64,000 nucleotides of DNA from Anisus vortex (taxonomy: Eukaryota; Mollusca; Gastropoda; Planorbidae): NCBI GenBank assembly GCA_949126835.1, contig OX421498.1, forward strand, positions 31,584,081-31,648,080, given 5' to 3'. This document shows positions 54,531 to 64,000 of this stretch, one piece after another. The stretch's first letter is position 1, and each line of letters opens with the position of its first letter. Under the pieces are notes generated by a model that saw nothing but the letters and a program-made list of their open reading frames with translations, was not told the origin of the DNA and made no database searches. The position numbers were made by a program, and so were the translations under genes.

Positions 54531-56870
54531 TAGAGGTAGCGTGGGTATGCAAAAAGACAGCAGATGAGAAAGAGTGAAATGGGGAAGGTAGCTAGTGTGT
54601 GCGACAGTGTGTGTGTGTGTTGTATTGGTATTGAAATACCCTGACGGATTATTAATGTTAAATATTTACACACGCCCTTTGCCGTGCTTAAAAACCAACG
54701 TGCGTGCACAACACACCTGCATTTGAAGAAGAAATTTATGAATTTGTGTCAAATGCCTTCAGACGTAGACGCAAGTCACATGACGTAAGCGGATTTTCAT
54801 TTTTAAACGTAAAACGTGTCCTAAGGTCAAGGTGATCCAGCAAAGGTAAAATGGAATGATGTCCTATGTCCATCTAACTACACTAAACAAAAATAAAAGT
54901 GTGTGTTGTTTCTTCTTAAAGCAAAGTTTAAAAAATAAAAACAGTCTCTGAGATTTTTTTGGAAAGTGGGAAAGTTAGAAGAGAAAGCGATGGAGGCGGC
55001 ATAAATGGGAGCTGGAGTATTGAAACTACCAAATGAATAGTGCCATGGCCATAACCTAGTAACATTTTCCCCCAGTACGGCAGCACACCGCACACAAAAA
55101 GATTCATCTCGTATCAGTTCAAGTCGTCGACCTTTGTGTATGAGTCTGTGTGTGTGTGTGTGTGTAATAGGTGTGTTAATACACCAGTGAATCCGAGGGT
55201 CCGACTGTGCACAACTGCTTTCACACAACACACACACACTCGTGCCAGGGTTTAGTAGTTCACTGACTTAGGAAAAATGGGGGGGGGGGGGTTGATTTGA
55301 TATGGCAGACAAATTTAAGTTTGTCGCTGAATATGTATTTTGTTATTGTTGCTCTTGTGTTTCTTATTGTTGAGCTTGTTTTTATAACTCTTGTGTTTGT
55401 CATTATTACTGTCGTGTTTGTAAGTTACTGTTGCGTTTTTTTTAATTATTGCTTTTGTTTTGTCGTGACGGATATCATGTCTCCACTATGCTTCAAACGT
55501 TCAAAAAAAATGGCTCAATGGGCATAGGCCATAAAACCCTTAGGTTCTAAGTCTGATTTATTCATTAAGCGAGAGTCATTCCCACACTGTAAACAGAATG
55601 GAAGGCTACTACCATCCACTCACTACTACAACCACAAAACCCCTCTACTGCTTGAAAAATTATGGATTTAAATATGGAAAGACAAAACAAAGGATAAGAA
55701 TAAAACGACAAGATAGTTTTTAAAAAAAACAAATCAACTAACCCGGAAAGATTTAGAAAGGTGAGAGGGTGAGAGCAAGAAAGAAATAGAAAAGAGAGAA
55801 AAGACTGAGGGGGGAGGAGGGGGGTGTCTGTTGTTACAGGTAAATCTAACCAGGGTGACTCAATCCGACAATTGAGCCGCCTGAACACACACACACACAA
55901 AACTGGTTTTCATATAACACACACACTGAAACACGCATCTCCAAGGTGTGTACGGTATGTGTGTTGACTAGAGAAGAGATGGGGGGGGGGGGAGGTTGGC
56001 CGATGGAAGGGTTGGGGGAGAGGGCGAACAAAACAATAATAAAAAGAAAGAGAAGGGTGTTGTGGGGGGGGGGAAGAAATAATTGTAACACCGAACAAAG
56101 CCAATGAAGCGAAGTTGGAAATCCAAGCCAATGTAGATGCTCATGTGAAAGGAGGGGGAAAGGAGGAGGGGGGAGAGAGTATTAAAAAAAAAAGAGTAGC
56201 CACCAGCGAAAAAGCTCCCTCTAAGAGAGAGAGAGAGAGAGTATAGAGACGGGGGACTACTATACCTTAGAACACAATCCTTCCAAGTGTGTTCCACTGG
56301 GGTTCTCTTTGTCAGCATTCGCCAGGCAGTTAAATAGCCGCTCAGAGTTACTGACAGAAAGAAAAAGGGGGTGTTGTAAGGCGGAGGAAGGAGGGGGTTG
56401 GGGGCGCGACGTCGGTCGGGGGAGGGAGGACACAGGGTGTAGCGTGGAGAGGAAGAGCTTTTCTACTGATAACTCCCGAAGAAGTATGGACTCCCCCTTT
56501 TCTACTCCTTTGCCTTAAAACCTCCTTCGCCAAATAGAAAACTGTTCAAGTGGCGGCTGCTATCAAAAGAAATAAAAACTTAACAAAAAAAAAAAAAAAA
56601 ACAACTGTTCTCACATGTGTAAAGGAGGAATGAAAGAAGAACTACTACGTAAATAAATCATAAAGAGCATGTGCTTGAAAGCAACCACCCATTAAAAATA
56701 AATACCTTCATAATCCTGGTACCTTATAGACTATTATAGAATAGCTTATAATATGACTTATTACTTATAGAGACTTATAGATTGATCAGCACAGGTCTAC
56801 TTGTCTATATTCCAGTATTCGCCATGGAATAATTAAATAACAGAGCAGCGTTTACCAATCTTATACGTAC
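54531..56870. other. Gene-free stretch with simple repeats
   Basis: GT/CA tracts near 54605-54620, 55145-55165 and 55888-55898; G runs at 55279-55291, 55981-55992 and 56065-56073; an A run at 56586-56600. All listed frames cross simple sequence; no gene supported. Confidence 0.5.
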
Positions 56871-57260
56871 TTCAAACGCCGTCAACTGATTAGGCCTATT
56901 TAATGACTTCGACTTCTTTTTGTATCGCCTGTACGCTCTACTAGCTCCTATTTTTAATTAAGTTAATTATACAGCCTTTCATAGAACTATAACAGATAGG
57001 CCTAATAAGAATTTGAACGCCAATTTCATACATTTAGCCTATAACATAAAACCCATGTCCATGTAAGTTTGTTTAAAAGTCTACTTGTAGGCTTTATAGG
57101 CCTACTTTATAGACAGTATAGTTCTATTTTATTGTTAGGCTATTAACTATTACGCCTATTATATAATTATACAGACTATAGGCCTAGTCATCTGCCAAGT
57201 CTAGTCTAAAGCTTATAGTATAGGCGTACAACACGATAAAAAAAGGGCCCTAGGCCATAT
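56871..57260. other. Cluster of TAGGCCTA-type palindromes
   Basis: In about 390 bp of AT-rich DNA the palindrome aggcct occurs at least four times (near 56893, 56999, 57098 and 57180), with further near-matches (tagcctat, taggctat, cgcctatt). No coding content. Possibly a decayed repeat rich in self-complementary words. Confidence 0.5.
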
Positions 57261-59301
57261 CTAGATTTGAACTTTTACGATCCATATATTTAAAATGCTT
57301 ACTCCCGGTAGTTTTCATTTTGTGGCCCAGTACCGGGTCGCCGTCCCGGCGTGGCCTCTACAAACTCTTCACCTTGTCTTACGATGCCACAAAAATTCAT
57401 ATCGATAAATAAGCCGATTAAAAGTTTTTGTTACACATAGAATCATTGAGAAAATCGTAGAGAATGACTGGTAAAAATAATATGGACAATATAGGCTAAA
57501 ATAACGAATAGCACATAGGGGCCTACCCCCTTTACCCCAAACTAAAACATAATAATAATAGTCTAGTAAAAATTGGAACATAAAAACAATGACAATTGTA
57601 AAAAACAAAACAAAAAAACAACAACAAATAGTCTAGATTGACTCTAGATCTAGAGCTCTAGCTCAAACTACGGTTTAGTTACTCGATTGGCGGATATGGA
57701 AAGGGAAGCTATGCTCTTTTTAAATCTCTCGTAAGCCTGCAAGCATTAAGAACAAGCTACCTGATACAGAAGTTGATACTCCCGTCCGTTCCAACTCCCG
57801 AACACCCCCCCCCCCTTGAAATAAAAAGTTAATACGTTATTAAAAGAACGCACTTGGCGTAAGCCTACTACTAGAAATCTACTACTACATAGTCTTAGTG
57901 CTAAATAATCTACCTACCTAAACTCCATGGTGTGTTCCAGACAGGAAAAGAATGAGATAAAAAAAAAAAAACACCAGCACACAATACACCGTGTAACACT
58001 TGGCAATAATTCAAATGCCTAACAATAACAGAATCAAAGAATACCTTTTTATTTCTTCTTGAAAACAAAAAGTTTATCCGTGTGCAGTAATCCAAGCAGT
58101 TTAAAAATCCCGCTACATAATAATCTTCAATGAAAATGATAAGCAATCACACAGTTTTAACGTCAATTGGTGGAAAACAACAACGTACGTTTGAAATAGA
58201 AAAGTTCTGCTATCCCTTTCCTCTATTCTGATAAACATCCTATACTATATTTTCCTCGACATTTACACACAAGGTATCCAGAAATACAGGCAGATAGTAC
58301 ACACAAAAACATTTCCCCCCTCTCTCTCTCTCTCTAATAAATAAAGTCAGAAGCAGGGCCCCACACAACAGTAAAAGAATGCCCCCTCTCGCCTTGGCCC
58401 GATCTGGAGAAAAAAAGCCCTCGAAGTCTCCTCGCCAGCGGGCGAAAAAAATCCGAGTCCTATTTACACACGGCGCTACAAAGATAATTTCTCACTAAAC
58501 ATTACTGGGCCAAAACTTCCACAACCGCCCGACTTCACCATAGGAGAAGGGAGAGCGAGAGGAGAGGCGGACAGAGGAGAAAGAGAGAGAAAATATAGGG
58601 AGGGAGGGAGGAACGAGGGAGTGTGGTGGTGGTGGTGGTAGAGGAGGAGGAGGCCGGACCGTATTTCAATCAATAAACGCAACCTGTCTGGCGGACGCTA
58701 AAACGCTGTGAATCGGCAGCGGGATGGCTATGTTTATGAAGTTTTATTCTCCCAATAGAAATACGAGTCAGTGTTTTAAAGTAGTTTAGAAACAGGCAGT
58801 TGGGTCTTTATTTATAAATATATAGATTTCTTCACTTCCAAATACATTTCAAACGGCAACAAAAAAAAAAGAAGAAAATGTAAAGCCAAGGAAAAGTTCA
58901 AACCATACGTGGGTCATTGGAAATTGGCCAAAGTTTCTGTTTGGTCAATCGATGCATCTATCTAATCTCTCCGACTCCCTCTCTCCCTCCCTCTCTGATT
59001 CCCTGATTCTTGAAAAAGGGTGGGAGAAGAAATAAATATACATTTTCTGCCTGTTAGGAGCACACCCACAAATGGGGAGGGGAGTAGGCCTACACTGTAT
59101 TACTTCATTACAATTTTGAAATCAAATTCAGGTGGTCATAACTTAATCTAAAACGTATCACAGAATCTCACATTTACCCCGATTTTTTCCCGCCACATGC
59201 ACACGCCAACACTAATGCACCAGTAAAGTAAAATCAAAAATATGTAAACTAAATAAAAAAAAAAATTTTCTTAATCAGCCTAAAGTCATCTTATATATTA
59301 C
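57261..59301. other. Gene-free stretch
   Basis: C run at 57806-57817, A run at 57959-57971, CT tracts near 58321 and 58975. GC-richer block at 58370-58690 without a supported frame. Nothing assigned. Confidence 0.45.
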
Positions 59302-59570
59302 AGAAGCTCCTTCTACTTATATAAAGAAGGTTTTTGCGTCCTACGCTCATCCGTGGTACGAGTTCAGTCTTGTATTTTTATTAATGTTTTAAATTATCTT
59401 AAGTTTCTGGTTTTCCTGGTTTGTTCAGGCAGCCCATTCCATGCCGGAAAGCCACTAGGGAGGAAAGAGTAGGCCTACTTATATGCATTTGTTCTCGCAT
59501 GAGGGATAAGTAAATTGTTTTTGTCCTTATGTTTATCTGAGCTTCGCTGAGCGCACAAAAAAAATAATAG
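59302..59570 (-). mobile_element. LINE-A 3' end, third copy
   Basis: Shares with 21399 and 51464 the 3' untranslated blocks ('gcgtcctacgctcatccgtg') and the ORF end ('cagcccattccatgcc', then 'ttatatgcatttgttctcgc' and 'gataagtaaattgtttttgt'). The minus-strand frame is broken by small changes. All three copies share the same orientation in this window. Confidence 0.75.
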
Positions 59571-60336
59571 AATGATGCTAAACAAAAAAAAATGTAATAA
59601 TAGCAGACGTAAGTGCGGCACATGATCTTACAAAACGAAAAAAAAAAAAAAAACACACACACACACACAGTCAACGTCGACGAATAACGTGTTTGGTAAG
59701 CTAGTGTAGAGAGGGGGGAGGAAACCATTCTTTCTCAACTTTTTTTTTGGTCTGGTGTTTATTCTAGTATATACGGTAAAAATAGGTGTTAAAGTCGGGG
59801 GGGGGGGGTATGGGAGGGCGCAAAGATGTCCGAAACGAGAGAAAGAGACAGAGAGATAGACAAAAAAAAAGTGAGGGAGAGAGAGGGGTGTCGAGGTCGG
59901 TCGGCTGCTGCACGTTTAGAAAAGTAAACTGCTGATCTTGGACAGCCAGCCCCCCCCCCCCCCCCCCCCCTGATGGGGTCGGCTGATTAATTCTTCCAAA
60001 GCGCTACTAGCGCAAAAACCCACCAGTTTAACGGCGGATACATGTGATGATGTTTGGTGCCCCGCATGACCTGGCCTCTCAACAGACATCAGGGCATCAT
60101 TGTGCCAGGAATGGAACGGGAAGGAGGGCTGAGAGTATAATGGAAAGTTTATTTGGTTTTATTTTGGTTTCCTATAGTATTCCTTAATTCCTAATTAAAA
60201 AACAACAATAGTTGGCATTATCATATCATCATTTTCTGTTTATAAATAGACCCTAGTCGTTTTTTAAATAATGTAAACAAGATCATTTGACGAAGAAGAG
60301 TTTACCAGATTCATCGAACAAGACGTGAAATGGAAT
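59571..60336. other. Gene-free stretch with homopolymers
   Basis: CA tract near 59655; G run at 59796-59808; C run of 21 at 59950-59970. No gene supported. Confidence 0.5.
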
Positions 60337-60475
60337 TGTGTAGTCATCACACCTTTTTACTCTTCCCCACGAGTGGCATCGGGATTTAGGCCAGGATTTG
60401 AACCCGGGACCATTCAAGCGTGTAGGTCAATCCGTTACTTACAAAGTCAAACCACCGGATCAACGACACTTGCCA
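60337..60475 (-). mobile_element. Possible tRNA-derived SINE relic (third type)
   Basis: 'ttgtgtagtcatcacac' at the left and a B-box complement in 'ggatttgaacccgggacc' at 60389-60406. A similar arrangement ('ttgtgtggtcgtcacat', then 'ggatttgaacccg') occurs at 63652-63790. The A box is not clear. Confidence 0.35.
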
Positions 60476-63400
60476 GCGAAAGATAACTAACTAGAACTAT
60501 TAGTTGGAAGGGGGGGGGGGGGGGGGGCTACTAGCGGGAGGAAAGGAAAATAGTAGTATAAACACATATGTAGACAATAAAATAATTGTTCTTAGCAAGA
60601 CTTTTATCTTTATTCTCTTCTGGGGGGCTTCCTAGTCTAGTACTTAGACCTGACCTACTTTCGCTGGGCGCGCAACTCAATAGTAACACGAGATGAAGAA
60701 ATAAAAAAATTAGACCTTACTCGTTTCATACTTACTTCAAACTAGTTTTTTAATGCGTGCTACAGCCGTAATGATGACACGAGCGAGTTGCCGAGTTCAT
60801 AAACAAATTCGTAGCGTGTTAATACTTAATAGACACATCGAGCAAAAACATGATTTAATTTGAAATTAAAGCCTTAACTTAAATATGAAATGAATATTAC
60901 ATAGAATATGTGTGCACTTTATTGAATTGAGCGGCAAGTGGAATGGTACATTATGTGTAACGAAATTGTGTGGTGCGTATTCCCCCATTCAAATGTTCTT
61001 TTCAAAACGATACAAGCATTTTATTAAAAAGTTATACCCCCCCCCTCTCCAACCACCCATGGAAAAGGTTTTCTTTTTTCGAAATTTACCATCACAACTT
61101 GCCAACTGACACACCCACACGTGGCAATGTAAACATATCAAAGGCATTACTTATTGATATATTAATTTTTATAGTGGGAAGGGGAGGTTTAAGAGGGTGG
61201 AAGACTTCATTATAAACGTGTAGGCTACGTCGTTCACTTGGGGTCCCTGTATGTGTGTGTGTGTGCATCAAACAGACCAACGGTATAGAGGCAAGGACAA
61301 AAAAGAAAGAGAACTCGGGAGCTGTATAGAGAGGTGTATGAGAGGTTCAGTTTGTGCCTCCCCTCTCCTCGCCCGCCCCTCCACCCCCCGCACATTGTAC
61401 CCGGCGCACAGAGCAATGAAGTGAAGCACAGAAAGCAGCGCCCTCCCCCCCCCCCCCTCCCCCGACTTTTTTTTTCTCTTTTCTTTCTCTTCATTTTCTT
61501 CTTTTAAACCGACAAATAAATACCTTCTAACGGCCTGTCTCAGTTCATAAGTAGGCCTTGAATGGGAGAGAGAGAGGAGGAGGACGAGAGAGGAGAGAAA
61601 AGGAGGGGAATGGAAACGACAGCGGGCGAAGCGGGAGTGTAAAGTGTAAAAGGGAGGGCGGGGAGGAGGCGGAGGAGCAAACTGCAAGGGCTAATTATAA
61701 AAAGGTTTAGGAGCAAATCTTCAATTCAAGGGTGAAACAGAGCATGGAGTAAGTAGACTAGAAGAAGTAAACTGCAGATACAGTCAAAACTTATAGAGAC
61801 GTTTTATATAGCGGAGACACGTGACCCAATCTCTCCCCCCCTCTCTCTCTCTCTCTCTCACTCTCTTAGCACGGCCGGTGATCTAGCAAAACATATGCTA
61901 TTACCATATTTACACACATACACAAGTCTACCTATGATATACGTTCGTCGGAGTTTCTTTTATGTGTCTAGGACCGAAGGGGGGTAGGACTTGTTTGTAT
62001 TTGTTACAGCCAATACTGTCGTGTGACTTCTGTGTACCTGAAATGTATTTGTTTTGTAACAGGGCGTTAATTTAAGAGCGTGATTAATAAAGGCTACCTA
62101 CCTAGGGCGTGGAAAAGATACGCGACAGTTATAGTTTCACGTTCACGTGGGCCGCAAACGACATCAGCGACCCTGTTTATTTCCTTGTCTATCGCCTGGT
62201 TATTAACTTATTATCTTTACATATCTTTTTTTTTTTAACCATGAGGAGTTTAGGATAAGGTGCCATGTCAGTTGTCAGTAGCGAGACCTACGTAAGTAGG
62301 CCTACTTGAGATGGGTCCTTGTCAGTGGTCACCATGAGCCTGTCAGTCTTAGACTTTTGAAATAGGCCTAGTTCATTTCGGCATAGGTGTAAAAAACAAA
62401 CAAACTGAAAGAATCTTTAAGTTAGGCCTATCATTATTAAAAATCTGATCAGAATATAAGAATAGTATGTAATCAAATTATATGGTGGACTGGAGCAACT
62501 TTCAACCACTGCGCAGTTTCATCACAATTGTTGGACTTGTGTAAATACCTCAACATGCACTTGAGAACGAAAGAATAATCAAAGTACAAAAATAAAACAA
62601 ACAAACAGCTTAGGGCAACTGTAACATTTACGATAGGATAAGACATTTAATGAGATTTGTCGGCCATGCTGATGAACGGCCAAACAAAGAAGAAGATAAG
62701 AAAGAGGGGTTGGTGGTGGATCTGACTTGCTTTTTGTTTTGGAGCGAGAAACAAACGGATGTTGACGTTGATGTTGAAGCAATAGAAATATCAAATGTAA
62801 TTTTAAAAAATAAATAAATAAGGTACCATAGCCTATACTTGTTTAAAAAAAAAATTAGTATTTTGAGTCACATAATTATAGAATAAAATAACATTGACAA
62901 CAGCTCTATCGTCGCGGCTATCTACTGTTTACTTATTTTACCGGTTCTCAAATAGAAAAATCGGGTTTCCCCCAATTAACATAATATATGTAATAAATTT
63001 ATATATGAGTTTAATAAAGAGAACAGAAGTGTCCCCTTTGGAAAGAAAGGTGAGCCTATGTAAATGGCTAAAGGGGGTGAAATAATTCCAAACATCATTG
63101 TGGGGAGTAAAGATATTTAAAGAACCAAAAAAGTCTAGAATGTGAAAAGCATGCAAGCAAGCGCTAGCTTTAAAAAACAACACCACCAAAAACAAACAAA
63201 GACACGACCCAATGAATATAAAGACGTAATGTCGAACAGAACAGAACATCTAAAGAAACTTTTGTCCATCATACCAATACACCAAAACGACAGTAAACAT
63301 CGCTACCAAAGATAACACAAGAATTAGAATTTATATTCAATATCTACACCAGGAATGTGGTCTTTGTTATACTGAAAAAATTAGGGATGAAACGGAAATA

Positions 63401-63650
63401 GGGTGTGGGGTGGATTCCGGTAAAGTTCTGTTTTGATTTAAAATGGTAGATTATAATAAATAAAAAAGAGGGAGTCGGTAAATGATTTATTTGGACTTGT
63501 ACAATTTTACAAAGTGTAAAAACATGTTCGTTAATTCATACACATAGCCAAGCAGACGGTAATACAACAACAAAAATGTCGCAGGCATCACAGGAATAAG
63601 GAACCCTTGAATCAGAATTCTACATAAGTAAAATGCTACCGATATAAGGT
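60476..63650. other. Gene-free stretch
   Basis: G run at 60510-60527, C runs near 61030 and 61447-61460, CT-rich blocks at 61820-61865, and GA-rich sequence at 61565-61675. Frames across 61092-61687 are low-complexity shadows. No gene supported. Confidence 0.45.
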
Positions 63651-63651
63651 G

Positions 63652-63835
63652 ATTGTGTGGTCGTCACATAACTCAGTTGATTTTGCCCCCTCCCCCCCTT
63701 ACCAAACAGATGCCTTCGTGACCATAAGAATCAGAGACACTCAGTGGGACAAAAGAATTCAGAACGTTTTGGATTTGAACCCGAAACTCTCCGAGTGCCG
63801 ACCCCCAGCGCCTCGTGTCCAATTTTTAACTCGTC
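63652..63835 (-). mobile_element. Possible tRNA-derived SINE relic (third type)
   Basis: Shares the 'ttgtgtggtcgtcaca' block with 60337-60475 and has a B-box complement at 63771-63783 (ggatttgaacccg). The overlapping 79-codon plus-strand frame (63649-63888) reads through this relic and is not called. Confidence 0.35.
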
Positions 63836-64000
63836 TGCTTGACGTCATTCAAACATTTCGACCCAAATATGAACATAAAACTATATAGGCAGTGACCTAA
63901 TGCCGGAAGGGGTGAAGAAAATAATCAATACAAAGAAGCTGCATTTTTATTTGTTTTTCTCCTACGATCTTTCAAGATCATAGCTTATTTCCCTTTGCTG

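Noticed and set aside
61092..61687. Overlapping minus-strand frames up to 139 codons
   Set aside because: They cross pyrimidine/purine-rich simple sequence and CA repeats, with no domain.

Overview
This is a gene-poor, repeat-dominated window of an animal nuclear genome. Pol III-type SINEs, short 3' ends of a LINE, many small hAT-like DNA elements, long minisatellites, GA/GT microsatellites and G/C homopolymers, together with the absence of any operon-like coding, exclude a prokaryote. The mix, including frequent TAGGCCTA palindromes, looks most like a mollusc, perhaps a gastropod. That placement is an inference from style, not from a marker gene. Family labels used below (LTR-A, LTR-B, SINE-A, SINE-B, LINE-A) are mine.

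The only convincing long coding regions are the gag-pol frames of two Ty3/Gypsy LTR retrotransposons. LTR-A (11644-18580) sits inside a 23-bp minisatellite. It has two 1032-bp LTRs with no difference that I could find and a 4-bp target duplication. LTR-B (29951-37654) has 990-bp LTRs that differ at one base, a 5-bp target duplication and an 18-nt tRNA-Pro primer site. In both, integrase lies upstream of reverse transcriptase (Gag-PR-IN-RT-RH). This copia-like order in a Gypsy element is the mark of the Gmr1-like group. Both Gags carry an N-terminal SAP-like segment and a SCAN-like capsid region. LTR-B looks full length and intact. LTR-A has lost nearly all of RT and RNase H, yet its LTRs are identical, so it is a young non-autonomous derivative or a recently damaged copy. 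Its LTRs also contain a primer-site-like motif, which suggests that its U5 edge has moved.

Layout. 1-760: two minisatellites. 1027-3870: SINE-A copies and a DNA element. 3891-5429: a 29-bp array of about 53 copies. 5490-6550: GA-rich compound satellite. 7098-8048: SINE-A with a DNA transposon nested in it. 9151-10575: a hAT-like element and a SINE-A with clean target duplications. 11251-18989: minisatellite split by LTR-A. 19097-19640: a 272-bp perfect tandem duplication. 20317-29182: SINE-A, SINE-B and LINE-A copies and a 499-bp hAT-like element. 29946-37659: LTR-B with its target duplication. 37662-48300: minisatellites, hAT-like MITEs and one possible host terminal exon (44099-44313). 48300-54530: more MITEs, an (AT)n tract, a 31/32-bp array and a GA satellite. 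54531-64000: mostly unannotatable sequence with one LINE-A end and tRNA-like relics.

No rRNA, canonical tRNA or CRISPR was found. Apart from the one exon candidate, I see no host gene.
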